A DNA stretch of 64,000 nucleotides from Labyrinthula sp. Ha (GCA_015227615.1 JAALGZ010000019.1:124001-188000); one strand, 5' to 3'. Shown: positions 23,442 to 34,776, counted from the first letter of the stretch. Notes: a model not told the origin generated them from the letters alone. A program made the numbers and translations.

Positions 23442-24500
23442 TCTATTGGGATTCGCTCTTTTTCAACTTGTTTTAACGTTTTCCGTTGCAAATTGGCTTG
23501 CTCATTAAAAGGTAGTCGTAGCTCTGTAAATTTCAGTATGTTCGATCCTAGCCAATTCAATAAGTATATTAACTGAGCTGCTTGATGCTTAAATTCCGGT
23601 TTAGGCATGTTCATTATTCCCTCATAGTATTTCTCCGCTAAGTTCCAAGACCCACTTCTTATTTCTCGACCGCACCAAACTAGGGGTTTCTCTAAGAATT
23701 CACACTCTCGTAAATCGAAACGAATATTTCTTTTTGCCGCACGCTTAAGTATCTCTTCCAACATGTCCATTAGGTCTTTGTACGTTTCCGAATATAAGAT
23801 TAAGTCATCAAGCCATGCTAGAGCACCAGTTTTTGGTCTGCAAAAGAATCTTGTGTCGGCGTTTTCGTCGTCAATTATATCATTTACAATTCTGTCTCAA
23901 AAAAGTGCGGGCGTAGTCACCCAACCCATCAGAGCCGCGTTTAATTGCCAGCCCCCTCCTTGTTATAAGGTTGAAGTACTTCCTGTGCTCGGGCTTCGTA
24001 GAAAGAAAATCGAACCCGGACAAAATATCCAGCGTCAAATAATATTTTGTTCCTCTCAAACTCGTCATTTGTCTCTCAAGGTTAGGTAAATCTAAACTGG
24101 TGTGTATGGTGATATCATGTAACCGCACCATATTTGCTACCATTCGGTACCTATTTAACAAGTTTTCATCATTCCATTTCTGTTTCTCTTCCACGCTTAG
24201 GTCTTCCCATCCACTAGGGGTTTTTATTTTCTTTGGAACTATGAATATTGGGAACCCCCATAGTGGGTTCTTAGATGATTCGGCTATACCAACCTTCTGC
24301 AAACTAATGAACTTTCTTTGTATGAACTCCTGTTCTTCATTTGTAAAGCGATAGCCACTACATTTATCATCCTTGTGTCCCGGCACTAAATTCACCTCAA
24401 CAGGAGTAAGGTAGGACATATGAGCATTGCCTTGTTCCAGTCCAAAGCTAGAAAGGTTTGCTCTCAGCATGTTCTCTAAATATGACTTTTATTCCTTAGC
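23369..24500 (-). pseudogene. Reverse transcriptase of the retrotransposon
   Basis: The N-terminal part (from about 24470) shows TPVEVNLVPGHK, PLWGFPIFIVPKK, YRMVANMVRLHD and YYLTLDILSGFDFL, which carries the first catalytic aspartate. A one-base frameshift at a G run (about 23960) and a TGA (about 23897) follow. The next frame then gives MGWVTTPALF, DRIVNDIID and the active-site box AWLDDLILYSE (WLDD codons at 23804-23815). Trp replaces the usual Tyr/Phe of Y-x-D-D. The thumb and connection follow to 23369. Confidence 0.92.
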
Positions 24501-25600
24501 TGTTTCATTGGCTTCAATCTCTTTACTGGTCATTTTCCCCATATTTTCTTTTTCCTATTCAACCGAAATTTTCCGCTCTCCGAGTCACTTTTCATTGAAC
24601 TAATCGGGTATTCTGTCTAGCATGTTCTTTATTAAAATAGACTTTACATCTCTTTGTTGATCTACCAACTCCGCAAGTTCATCTGCCATTAATGTATCTA
24701 TCTCATTTAATGGGGTTACTTCTAACTTGGATATTTTGATTGTCTCGTTTTTAATAGTGACCGCGTCGACCATTAATTCTTGAGTGTTAAATATCTCCCT
24801 GAATAGTTTATATAATTCTTTTTCCTTTGAATCGGTTAGAATCGCAACATCTTTTCTTTTATAAAAGTCAAAGGAATGCTGACTGATTTTGTTTCTTCGG
24901 CAAATTAGATACTTTGTATCAAAGTGTTCAACAAAATGACCTTGACTAGGCTTTTGGCCCGGACTGTATAAAACTAGTTGTTCAATAAAAGTGTAACCTT
25001 CCTTCATCAGAAACTCTAAGACTTCCTGTATATTCTTATAGCACACCTGGACAGCTAAAAGCTCATAATCTTTGCCGATAATAATTTTCTTTAGTATTAC
25101 AATAGGTAGTTCCTCTTTGTAATGGACGTGTATGAACAGAACTTGGGGCCGCTTTAGAATCGGCTTCTGTACTGCAAATCTTGAACCAACTAGTTTCTTA
25201 AAGTTATTTTCCGGCACCAAAAAATCGTTTCCTTCTTATTCTTGCCTACCTCCTATGCTCGCGGCTTCGCTTGTGGTGAGTTTTAGGTCTAACCTTAAAC
25301 CATATTTGTTCAGGGTATTTAGGCATATGAGAATTTCCGTCCAATTTTTATGGTCCATCCAATAGAATTTCTGTTTATTCATTGATAATTTTAGGTCGCT
25401 CTGGACCAACATGGCGTCGGATGGAACTATTTTCTTGATCTTGTAGCATTTCTTGATTGAAAATTCTATTTCTAAAACGTATTGAGGGTCTTAGACTGGC
25501 TTTGAAAACTTTGGCATAATCGAAAGTGGAGCGATATTACGGTCTGAGCCTGTGTCGGCTATTCCGTTTACCACTTCGAAGGATCCGGTTCACGTTTTCT
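24501..25600 (-). pseudogene. Aspartic protease and Pol N-terminal region of the retrotransposon
   Basis: The protease active site reads GIADTGSDRNIAPLS with DTGSD at 25542-25556, the D-S/T-G signature of retroviral-type aspartic proteases that cut the polyprotein. The same frame continues to the reverse transcriptase but is interrupted by at least two stops before 25220. It is then open from 25220 to 24600 (206 residues without a recognised domain) and interrupted by four more stops (TAG, TGA, TAG, TAA) between 24602 and 24485. Confidence 0.82.
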
Positions 25601-26930
25601 AAATGTAAGTGTAGCTTATGAGCTTTTTCGCCCAATCTTCTCAACTTTATCACATTAACTTTTTTTAACTTCATGTTCCAGCTTAGCTGCAGAAGGCTTC
25701 TCACTTTAGTAACTTTAGTTGATCTAAGCTTTGGTTTTTGTTTCTCCGCCACGAAACTTCTAGAATACAGCAACTCATTGAAGTCTTTCATGGACCAGTG
25801 TTGCTTATTATAACTCACCTCATCTGAAGATATCTCAAATGATGAGGGCAAAGCGCTAACCACGATCTTTATAATTTTCTTGAAATGCAGTTTCTTTTCC
25901 TTTGAAGTTAAATCAGACAAGAACATATCAACGTCATCGAAAAAGTTGTCAACCTGTTTGTTACCACCTATAACATTTCTGGGCCACGTTAGGTTACTTT
26001 TTATTCTCTTGATAGTGTTCTTTTTATTCCTTGCCTTGAACTTAGTTCTTCTGTTTTCCAGATAAGCTTCAACCGCTCTAGTAGCTTGAACATTTACCTC
26101 TTTTACCTTCAGCGTATCGTAAACTTTTTTAGATAAAAAGATCTGTATTTTTATGACCTTGACTTTCTGCTTCAAGGTCATGAACACATACATGAACTCA
26201 TCGACCTTTGTTCCTTCCAATGTTTTGAGCTTTTCAGGCTGCGCAAACGGAACCTATTGCCTTGACAATGTGTCCACCGCCGAGAGGTTTGTCTTTTGAC
26301 TCCACTGCTTATACTTCCAGCGTCTGATTCGCTTAATAATTCCTCAGAAAAACGTCTGGGGTCCGATAATGAAGTCTGCTTCGGTTCCGTTGTATTTTTT
26401 CTACTGCTTTTCGATGCATTTTTGTGCATCTTTGACTTCTTTGGTTTCTTCTCTTTGATTGCAGTTGGACTCGAACTCTCTTCGTCCTTTTCTATCTTCT
26501 TTTCGGGCAACTGTTCCTAGACCGTAGTGATTGCGATCTTTTTTATGCTACTCTCAAGGGTTCCCATAAAAACGTCGCTGGTTAGTATAGCCTGGAGCTG
26601 AGTCTTTATACTTTGTGTAACCGCTCCCATGGGGCTAAAGGCCTTAACCAATAGCTTACTCACTTCCTGTTCCAAAACCAAAAGATTTGAAGCTTCAGTT
26701 TCCTGGGACATGGGTACCTCCTTATTGTGTTCTTGCTCCAGGAATGTTTTAACCTCCTCAACTGTAAGACTTATTTCCCTGTCACTGTGTGTTTCCATAA
26801 ATGACTCGTCCTCATTTTTGTCGGTCTCTGGGGTCATTGCCTCTTGACCGGCGGTTTCATTTTTCTTATCGGGTTTTTCGGCTTCATGGGAAGGCTTTTT
26901 GCCTTTCTTCTGTGTTCCAGGGGGAGCCAT
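25537..26930 (-). pseudogene. Gag-like structural polyprotein of the retrotransposon
   Basis: First coding module after the 5' LTR, starting at an ATG (26930) 50 nt from the LTR edge. Residues 1-60 are very Lys/Glu-rich. A TAG at 26517-26519 interrupts the frame, which then continues with another Lys/Ser-rich, probably disordered stretch to about 26178. A frameshift leads to the 26220-25537 frame, which holds a helical region (ATRAVEAYLENRR, DDVDMFLSDLTSKEKKLHFK, KIVVSALPSSFE) of the kind expected of a capsid domain, and a basic C-terminus. I see no CCHC zinc knuckle. The identity rests on position and composition, not on sequence similarity. Confidence 0.7.
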
Positions 26931-26979
26931 TAGTCTTTTCTTGTATCTCTCTAAATAACTTTTTACGTTATTCGAATAA

Positions 26980-27143
26980 TGTCGCGTAATCTAGGTAGAT
27001 TGATCTGAAGTTTTCTTCCTTATTATAAACTTAGATCTTAAATTGAAGTGCTAACGGCTAGGTCTTACTAAATATTTCAACGGCTTATTATAATCTATAT
27101 CATATTAGGAAAGCCGAGCAGCCTAGTCCACATAGGGTGGACA
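26980..27143 (-). repeat. 5' LTR of the retrotransposon
   Basis: 164 bp partner of 19372-19535. On the minus strand it starts TGTCCACC and ends CGCGACA. The inner flank (26968-26979) is the perfect palindrome TTATTCGAATAA and does not start with TGG, so no ordinary tRNA 3'-end primer binding site is evident. Confidence 0.95.
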
Positions 27144-29783
27144 CTCCATAATGTACTACATGGGTTAAATATAATTTATTTCCCTCGTGGAGCTTCGCCT
27201 TTCTCAAGCATCGGATATTGATACCACAAAAGTATACTCAGAGTAATTTTTGTTTCAACTTTGGATTTGGATTAGATTGGTTGAACAAAACATTCATACG
27301 CCTCAAGAGGCTGTTGCTGGTACTGGTATGTAATGTTTAGTCTTCTGTGCTGCTGGCTGCTTAGGAAACACTCTTAAGGAACTAAAGGTTTTTTCAACAA
27401 CCAAATACATACAACAGGATAGACGTTTTGCTACTTAGAAATGACTTTTCGAATTTGAATAGTTTCTTTTAATGCTTGCCAAGCAGATTCCGGACTGCAT
27501 TTATCTTGGCTTAGTGTTTCCATGTAAATACTATTAAAAAGGACCTTGTTTTGCATGGAGAGGTATAACCTTCAGCACAGTATTTTTTGGGGTAAGTTCT
27601 CAAGACCTTGAGGAAGTACAACACAGTAATTTGCAGTTGCAATTAATAATGCTTATTATTTTTTGGTTGAACAAAACTATTTTCAGACGTTATCAACGTC
27701 CTGGAACCTCTGAAGGTGCGAAGATCTTCTTCGTAATCATTTTCTAGATATAGAGTAGGTAAAATATGTTCTTCTCTCGTTGATTGACTATCATTTTTTG
27801 ATGTAATTTTTGTTTTTCTATCTTGAATTTCTCAGAGGAGAGATCCATAAGCATTAATTGTATCAACTCAAAAATATTCTTGCTAGCTTTTAGTGTGTCA
27901 AGGTCTCCAAATCTTTGCTCTCAATTTTGCCAGTTAGGTTGATTGCCGTCAAAATCTTAATTTCGATTAGAGTTTGACCGGTCTTAATTTCAAATTGATA
28001 TCCAGTTGAGCTTATTACCATCTAATTCCTAATAATGCATTGAAATAGTGAAATACAAGAAGATCCACATTAAATGCAAGTTAGTTCAAAATTTGCTTTT
28101 AGAAAAGAGCTAATACCTTGATAGAATCTAATAGCTTAGATAATAGGGCTAAGTTAGAGTTACTAAAACAGAGCAGCAAACTCAAATCTTCATTTAGAAT
28201 GAAAGTAACTACTCCTGTAAAAAAATTTACTTAATGCCTAACTTAAAGGGTTTGCTGCTAATATAAACCTAGATTTTTCCACCTCTTGCTTACTACAGCT
28301 CAACATAAACCTAGGAAACCGGAAAATCTAATAGTCATTGAGCTTATTGTCTTGAATTTCTTGTTTATCGATTCTATATTTCTTGTATATTCTGTGTATT
28401 ACACTTATTCGACTGTTCCGTCATATGCATATGCGACAGCTTAGGTTCTGAACTCATTAATAAAATTTATGTTCACGCTTTTATCAATTAACTTTTGGCT
28501 AGTTAAACACGTTTCATATACTTCTCGGTTCATAAAATGAGGAGTAATCTTGTATATGTAATAAGAATAGCAGTGAAAATGCCCTTACAGTTGCCAAGAA
28601 AGCACCAAAAAGGTTTTTTACATTTTTTTAGCCATCATCATACTTGATACAACTATTATAGTTAAGTGGAAGGCTAGACTCTTAATAATCTTGACATCGG
28701 ATGATTTCTTTGTTGTTGAAGAAATAATAGGTACTCTCTCAGTTTGTCCCATATTTCCTACGGTATTTATTTATCAGACATCGGTTAATCCTTATTAGAA
28801 AGTTTATAGGGTAGCATGTAGATATGAAGAATATATATTCAGATCAATAGGAAGGTTAAGGTTCAATAAACGTTGCTATTGTCCAGGGTTCACTGCTTCA
28901 ACAATGTTCCTTCTAGGGTAGCTAGTAGACATATTCGCTGCAAACTCAATACTTTTGTGCTTCCTCGGGACATTTGCTAAAGGGCAATAACCTGTTCAAA
29001 GAAGCTAACCTCTCTACCAATGACGTGTTCGAGAGAGGTAGGCCGTTTTCTTTCATCATGGTCTTTTGTACTATTGAGTATTTTGTCCAGGACCCTGCGA
29101 AAACAGTCCTTTTCGGCATTGATTAATCTGAGGCAACAAGACATGGCCAACGGTATGGTAGTTGGACATCTCCGGCTTTTCGTTCAAGTCTCTGAAAAAT
29201 AATAATGATCAAAATTCGTTCACAGCCTCATCCTGATACAAGTTAGCCAAACGCTGAAAAAGACTTTGCGCAAGAAAACTGACTTACTCGGGTAGAAACT
29301 GTCGTTCATTAAGTCATAATATTTTTTTTTATTATAACTAATATAATAATTAAAATATAGCAATACAGGTAAACAAGAAACTAAAATACACCCCGGAGAG
29401 AAGGCTTTGTGTCTATCTAGCCCGGTAGTGCAAATTCTAGCCTTCTATGTATGTGTTTTCTTTTTTTTGCCTCGTACAAGTATACCCTCAACCTAGACTG
29501 GAAAGCGGAATTATCTGCCAGAAATGTGGCAAATATCTGTAATTAGGTGAGACTACCCCCGCAGCATCTTGCTTCTTCTAACTGTTCTTGCTTAGAGGAA
29601 ACTCCAAAACTCACAGTGTGCTTTCATCCTCTTAACAAGTATTATGTTCTTCTACTTGGTTTAAGTTTTAAAGTCTTGTTTCCTTGTGTCATTTATGAGC
29701 TAATATAATATTTTTTATACACCACAAATTAAACATCATTCATGAAAAAATAACACCCACTATCCGTTTAGCTAAAATTATCA
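27144..29783. other. Intergenic region
   Basis: No gene supported. One small inverted repeat (ACCTCTCT at 29008-29015, AGAGAGGT at 29032-29039) could form an 8-bp hairpin. Confidence 0.55.
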
Positions 29784-29794
29784 TTTTGGGCAAT
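29784..29794 (+). promoter_or_regulatory. TTTTGGGCAAT motif before the zinc-knuckle gene
   Basis: Exact 11-mer, followed by TGA as at 31226. Only 13 nt separate it from the ATG at 29808, so if it marks the transcription start the leader is extremely short. Confidence 0.5.
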
Positions 29795-29807
29795 TGAAAA
29801 ACTGTAT

Positions 29808-30512
29808 ATGAAGAAAGTAAATCCAGAGAAGCGGGTAAAGAGAAAAAGGTTTAACGCTCGTTATTATCAAACAGATCCTAAAATAAAATGTGATGTATGT
29901 AAAAAAGCAGGACATAGAAGTGATTCTTGTCCATCTGAGCTCTTGATAGCATGTCTCTATTGCTCAGGACAGCATTCAAAGCTTGATTGTCCTGAGCGCC
30001 TTTGCTGGTTCTGTTCATCACCACATTGCGGGAGAAAGTGCAAGTCAAAATTTCCAGACCGACTTTCTGGAGAATTTAGAATACCTACTTTTTTCTACAA
30101 CCCTTCTCAAAGATTGCGAGATGCAAAATGTGCTGCTTGTGGAAAATTTGGGCATTTGATTTGTGGATCTGATGAAAATGAAGATTGTTCAAAAGAGGAA
30201 ATTTATCTAGAAGTTTTTTCTGGAAGAAATTTTCAATGTCCAAATTGCGGAAAATATGGACACGACTATGAAAGTTGCAAAAGAGAAAAGATGGAAAAAA
30301 CTTTAGCACCAAGTTATTCTCTAAGAGCTCAAGTGTGTTATAATTGTGGAGATGAAGGACATGCAAGTCGACTTTGTGATAGATCTCGATATGGAAGATC
30401 TGACTATTCATCACCCAGAAGAAATTTCAAACCACCAAAACGTGAATTTCATTCTGCTGAAAGAAATGGGAAATCAAACTTCAGCAGAAAGAAACCAAGA
30501 AAAAGTTATTGA
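29808..30512 (+). CDS. CCHC zinc-knuckle RNA-binding protein, Air1/2- or ZCCHC7-like
   Basis: The protein has 234 residues. A basic N-terminus (residues 1-18) is followed by six CCHC-type knuckles: C28-C31-H36-C41, C49-C52-H56-C61, C66-C69-H73-C78, C108-C111-H116 with C119 or C127, C144-C147-H152-C157 and C177-C180-H185-C190. Knuckles 2 and 3 have three residues between the second Cys and His in place of four. A basic, Ser/Arg-rich tail follows (residues 191-234, ending FSRKKPRKSY). A closely spaced series of mixed-spacing knuckles with an Arg-rich tail is seen in Air1/Air2 and ZCCHC7, the RNA-binding subunits of the nuclear TRAMP polyadenylation complex, which feeds RNA to the exosome. Other multi-knuckle proteins (for example CNBP-like) are possible. 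The gene has no intron. Its stop overlaps the end of the riboflavin synthase gene by 7 nt, tail to tail. Confidence 0.8.
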   Translation: MKKVNPEKRVKRKRFNARYYQTDPKIKCDVCKKAGHRSDSCPSELLIACLYCSGQHSKLDCPERLCWFCSSPHCGRKCKSKFPDRLSGEFRIPTFFYNPSQRLRDAKCAACGKFGHLICGSDENEDCSKEEIYLEVFSGRNFQCPNCGKYGHDYESCKREKMEKTLAPSYSLRAQVCYNCGDEGHASRLCDRSRYGRSDYSSPRRNFKPPKREFHSAERNGKSNFSRKKPRKSY

Positions 30513-31213
30513 TTAGCAACTTCCAGTTTTTGCAACCTAGCTTCAAGGGAATCGATACGTTTTGTAAATGTTTCCAAAGTGGATGAAACATATTTTCCAA
30601 TGATATCAACTTCTAGATTAACTTTGTCATCAACTTCTTTTTTAGATATAATAACTTTTTTTTGCGTATAGTTGACAAGCATAAATCCAAATGTCTTTGA
30701 ACTGTAATCTACAAATGTTACTGTCAAAGAAGTTCCATCTATTGCAACATATCCTTTTTCAACTATACTAAATATATTTTTTGCTTCATCTACTTTCAGA
30801 CTATACCGAACAGAATCTCCATCCACAACTTTTTTAACTATAGTTGCAGTACAATCTACATGTCCTTGAACATTATGTCCAGAGTTTCTGCTACTGATCA
30901 ACGCAGCTCGCTCTATATTTACTTTGTCGCCTTTCAGAGGAGGTTTTTTAAATGTTGTTCTGTTTATTGTTTCAGGAGCAACTCCAAAAGAAACTTTTTT
31001 TTGTTCTAGATTAAACTCTGTTACTGTAAGACAGATTCCATTCACAGCTATGCTATCTCCAAGTTCAGTTTCCTTTGATAAAATGATTGAATTTGGAAGA
31101 AATTGGAGAATAAGAATATACCCTTTTGATTTTTCACCATTCCAAAGAGTTAAATCAGAAGATTCGGTGAATGAATAGATCTCTCCTATTTCTTCTATGA
31201 TTCCTGTGAACAT
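30506..31213 (-). CDS. Riboflavin synthase
   Basis: The enzyme converts two molecules of 6,7-dimethyl-8-ribityllumazine into riboflavin and a pyrimidine, the last step of vitamin B2 synthesis. The 235-residue protein begins directly with the family start MFTGIIEEIG, so it has no organelle-targeting leader and should be cytosolic. It contains two lumazine-binding barrels, residues about 1-105 (GDSIAVNGICLTV, FGVAPETINRT, KVNIERA) and 106-210 (SGHNVQGHVD, GYVAIDGTSLTV, VNLEVDIIGKYV). A C-terminal helix (LEARLQKLE) of the kind that holds the trimer together follows. Length is slightly above the usual 210-220 because of a short insertion near residues 20-35. The gene corresponds to bacterial ribE and yeast RIB5. 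It shows that the organism makes its own riboflavin. It is convergent with the zinc-knuckle gene. Confidence 0.95.
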   Translation of the reverse strand: MFTGIIEEIGEIYSFTESSDLTLWNGEKSKGYILILQFLPNSIILSKETELGDSIAVNGICLTVTEFNLEQKKVSFGVAPETINRTTFKKPPLKGDKVNIERAALISSRNSGHNVQGHVDCTATIVKKVVDGDSVRYSLKVDEAKNIFSIVEKGYVAIDGTSLTVTFVDYSSKTFGFMLVNYTQKKVIISKKEVDDKVNLEVDIIGKYVSSTLETFTKRIDSLEARLQKLEVANQ

Positions 31214-31225
31214 CTTTTCTTAATA

Positions 31226-31236
31226 TTTTGGGCAAT
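31226..31236 (+). promoter_or_regulatory. TTTTGGGCAAT motif at the start of riboflavin synthase (inverted)
   Basis: Exact 11-mer on the plus strand, 12 nt before the minus-strand ATG at 31213, so inverted relative to this gene. A CCAAT sequence lies nearby at about 31274-31278. Confidence 0.5.
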
Positions 31237-31413
31237 TGACACAGTGTAATGTGATTGGCTTATTATATGTTTGACCAATGAAAGTAGAAGATATTTTCAA
31301 ACCAGGTAGATGACAAAGAAAGATTGTTGAAGAAAGAATACTCCAGAATCCTGTGTATATTAAAATCTAATCCAAAAGAAATTTTAATAAGAACAGTTCG
31401 GTATAAAATAAAA

Positions 31414-32232
31414 TTATTGAATCGTACGTTTTATGGTAAAGTCCTTATCCCAACCGTGGCTTTTAAGCAAGCCTATTATATACTCTTCTTCAAAATGTTG
31501 AACAAGTTTATTTGACCTGGACAAGCCTACAACCTTATTTAGCCAAAGCATTAGAACAAGAATCATGGAGCATTTTTTCAAATCGGGTTTTCTTTGGTAA
31601 AAGGTAGGGGAGATATAATACAAAGTCATCTTGTTGAACTTCCCAAGTTCAAGATTTGCTTCAGTTTGAACTTGGAAAATATTGCGCTTAGAAAAATAAT
31701 ATGTTGCCGATAATTGATCCAGTGTAGTTTTTCCTTCTTGTAACATTAATTATTTATTAATATTAAATTCTATTTTCTATGAAATCAGAAAATTGGAACA
31801 TGTTAGGTGATGACTTTTCTTCGACTGAAACTCACAATTCTTGCATTAGAAATTCAGAACTTAAGCGCTTAAAAACTTTTAACAAATAAACTAGCAGTTT
31901 AGACTTGACTCATTGAAATGTTTTAGATAGTTACTATTGCAGATAAATCTTAATGCATTGAATTCTAGATCAGATAATCCGTGGTCCGTATCACCAATTT
32001 CTGTAACAGCTTTAACTTCAACAAGAAAGAAGTAACATCATTTAAAAAACATCGCTCCTAATGGTGCAAAAAGTTGAATCCTTTTTATTTTTTTCATACT
32101 GTAAAGATTTGTTTCTAATAGCTTTACTGCAAATGTAAGAGCAAATTTACTATCCCTTTGAAGAAAGTTTTCAACTTCAAGATCCTTAAGAATAGTTCTA
32201 TATTCTTCTTGATGTAAAGTATGGAGAAGCAA
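31414..32232 (-). other. Possible remnant of an unrecognised gene
   Basis: Two minus-strand open stretches lie in the same direction. The first, 32232-32038, reads FALTFAVKLLETN and then stops at TGA; the same frame continues with EVKAVTEIGDTDHGLSD up to about 31890. The second, 31746-31414, has 110 codons and an ATG. Both have amino-acid composition that looks coding, but I find no homology and no start for the first. They may be pieces of one decayed gene or chance frames. Confidence 0.3.
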
Positions 32233-34776
32233 GGTCTGTACTTGTTTATTTTATTGTTATTTTATAGGTTAAAATCCCCCTTGACTGAACAATACATATC
32301 TCGCTGGCTACTTAAACCAAAAACTGTGATACTAGGAAAGGTCTAAGTAACATAAATTCATAACACTTCTTAGTGTATCTTAAAAGTAAAGGAAGATGAC
32401 CCAGTAAGTAATAGTAATTTTATTTTTCTGGAGTAATGAATTTAAATTACCTTAAGAAAAATATTTAATATGCGCTTAGGAAAACTTGACATGACATTAA
32501 CAATACCATAAAGTGCCAACCTAGTCTTAAAATTTGAAATGAAATTTTTATCGGAAAGGACATTTTCTTGATGAAAAAATTCTTGATTAAAATTCAAGGT
32601 TCTGCAGTGTCAACTTACTGTGTGGTCTGTCTTCTTAATAGAAAACCAAGAGGGAGAGGTATAACAACTCTTGGCATACCCTTTTACCTCTAGTTATGTT
32701 TTATTCCATGGATGCAAAGTTTAAGAAACTCTCAAGTTACTCGACGTGATCATTTAGTTTGAGCATTAATAAAAGGATTAAAGAGACTTAAATTACAAAA
32801 AGTTTGAATTTGTAAAATGGTTTCTATGTAAAGAGTGTTATAAATTTAAAATGAAACTTCCTTTACTCAGGCAATAATGATTTGTGGATATAATGGGAAT
32901 TGAATAAGAATTGATTATTAATGGTACATGGTATGTACTTGATATTTTTTTATGGTGCATGAAGTTGGAAGTGATTAAATTCCCTTTATATGCATTTTCT
33001 AATGAAAGTGAGCAATAGGGGAAAACTTAAAGACTTTCCATTAATATCAACTAGTAACATTATTGAGAAGACAATGCCACAAAAAAGCGAGACAGGACAA
33101 AGTGGAAATTGACCCAAAGAACTCCTTTATAGTTCAAATATATTATATCACTGGCAATAGGGTAATGCATTGCTGTAGCTGCCCAACCAGTGAACTCAAA
33201 ATGAACAAGAGAAGAAGTTTCTTCGAGACTTAAAACTCATCTCTCTCATCGACCAATTAGAGGACTCACAACAGTCTTCATCCCATTGAGAATCTTCAAG
33301 TACAGACTACGAGGCCAGAGTAGCGTCATCATGGTTGAAGATGTCTACGTCCTGAAACAGAAGGTACGACTCTTGACAATCCAAAATTACAAAAAAATAC
33401 TATACTGAAAAACCACTGAAAAATGTTACAAGTTTGATACCAAGAGAATGGCAATAGAATAGTAACTATAGGGTACTCCAGTAACAACAAAATATATAAA
33501 AAAGCTTATATAAACTTTATTTCTTTTGAAAAGATGTGGACCGCGACGATTCATACCTACTTTTTAGTTTGGAAAATTATGCATTCATTTTCCCGTCGTC
33601 ATGAAATACTCGTGTAGAAATTAAGTGAAAGTAGTATATAAAAACCATAATTTTGGCTAGAATAAGCCTTAAATGAAGTTAAAAAGAACCAAGAATTTGG
33701 ATGTAAAAATGTATGCACTATTTTCTAGGAACAGTTTGCGGCTAGATTTTGGTGGCTTCACTGTATTAGGTGCAATCTTCAGTAGTAGAATCAAGCTTTG
33801 AAACTGTTCAGTAAATTAACAAGTAATACTAGGTCATTTTTCTCAAGAGTTTAGCGAATATAACAGGAAGAAAAGCATTGAGTAGTTTAAACATTAAGGT
33901 AGTTTGGCTTCATTGGATTCACACAAAAACCTAGGAAATCACTCCCGTGAGTGAACTATGCACTGGAACATTAGCAAATAAACGAGATACACAAAGTTTA
34001 ACAAGTGAAATAAAGCTGAAACAAGTTCAAAACACATCTTTATGAAAATAGTGTAGAGAACAATGCATTTAAGTTAGAGCTCTACACTCAAAAAATTAAA
34101 TGAAGAACCTGTCTGTTACATATATATATATCGTAGATTTTCCATTTCCATGAAATTACAGAGATGTTCAGACTTTTAGAGAGATTGCAAAGTGAATTTA
34201 ATTCCTTAAATATAAAAAAAATATGCTCCAATATTAATGTATTCTGTTATAATTGTACAGAATATCTAGTAATAAGGATAAGGTGCAAATGACTCTAAAT
34301 ATAAAATATTCGATTCCAGGAAAACAAAATGTATCCTTTTCTCCAGCTTGCTCACCCGTTTACCTTTGAAGAGTCAAACTTGGCTTTAGAAAATCTGTTT
34401 CAAGTGATTTCTTATTGTTCAGACTGTTCTCTCAATTAAGTTAAAGCTTATTCCAACAGCTAATTATAAAACTACTCCTCCTATATAGCATCTCTTAAGA
34501 ACAGTTCTGCTTGCCTGTAATCCAACACAAGTGTATTGCATTTCCTACTGGTTCTAAGATTCTTAACTAGAAGAGAACTCAATTTTCAAACACTTACCGA
34601 CTTGGTTACGGTTTTTTTGAAACTCACATTTTCTATCATTAATGTACACACTGTATTTCAATCTTGAGTATTAACTCCCGAAGATATATTAATAAACTAC
34701 AAGAAATCCAGGTTTCTTAGATTGTGAGATATTACTCAGTCTACATGTATTGTAAGAGAACTAAGAGTTATTTATC
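32233..34776. other. Intergenic region
   Basis: No gene seen; interrupted in all frames. Confidence 0.6.

Larger units (their letters stand above)
19372..27143 (-). mobile_element. Decayed chromodomain Ty3/gypsy LTR retrotransposon carrying an MT-A70 methyltransferase domain
   Basis: A complete element of about 7.77 kb, transcribed on the minus strand. It has two 164-bp LTRs, each TG...CA, flanked by a 4-bp direct repeat CTCC (19368-19371 and 27144-27147; read as ACTCC if the LTR edge is moved one base). Order in element direction: 5' LTR, Gag, aspartic protease (DTGSD), reverse transcriptase (WLDD), RNase H, integrase (zinc finger, DDE core, GPY/F-like module), chromodomain, a 200-residue unknown extension, MT-A70 methyltransferase, polypurine tract, 3' LTR. 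Protease-RT-RH-IN order and the chromodomain place it with Ty3/gypsy chromoviruses. It is visibly more GC-rich than its surroundings. Coding is broken by at least ten in-frame stops and several frameshifts, so it is not autonomous now. The LTRs differ at about 10 of 164 positions, so the insertion is not recent. Confidence 0.93.

Noticed and set aside
19372-27143. Alternative genetic code (TAA/TAG read as glutamine) suggested by many retrotransposon stops at Gln-like positions
   Set aside because: Host genes end at the expected family lengths with TAA, TAG or TGA. The element also contains in-frame TGA and true frameshifts, so decay explains it better.
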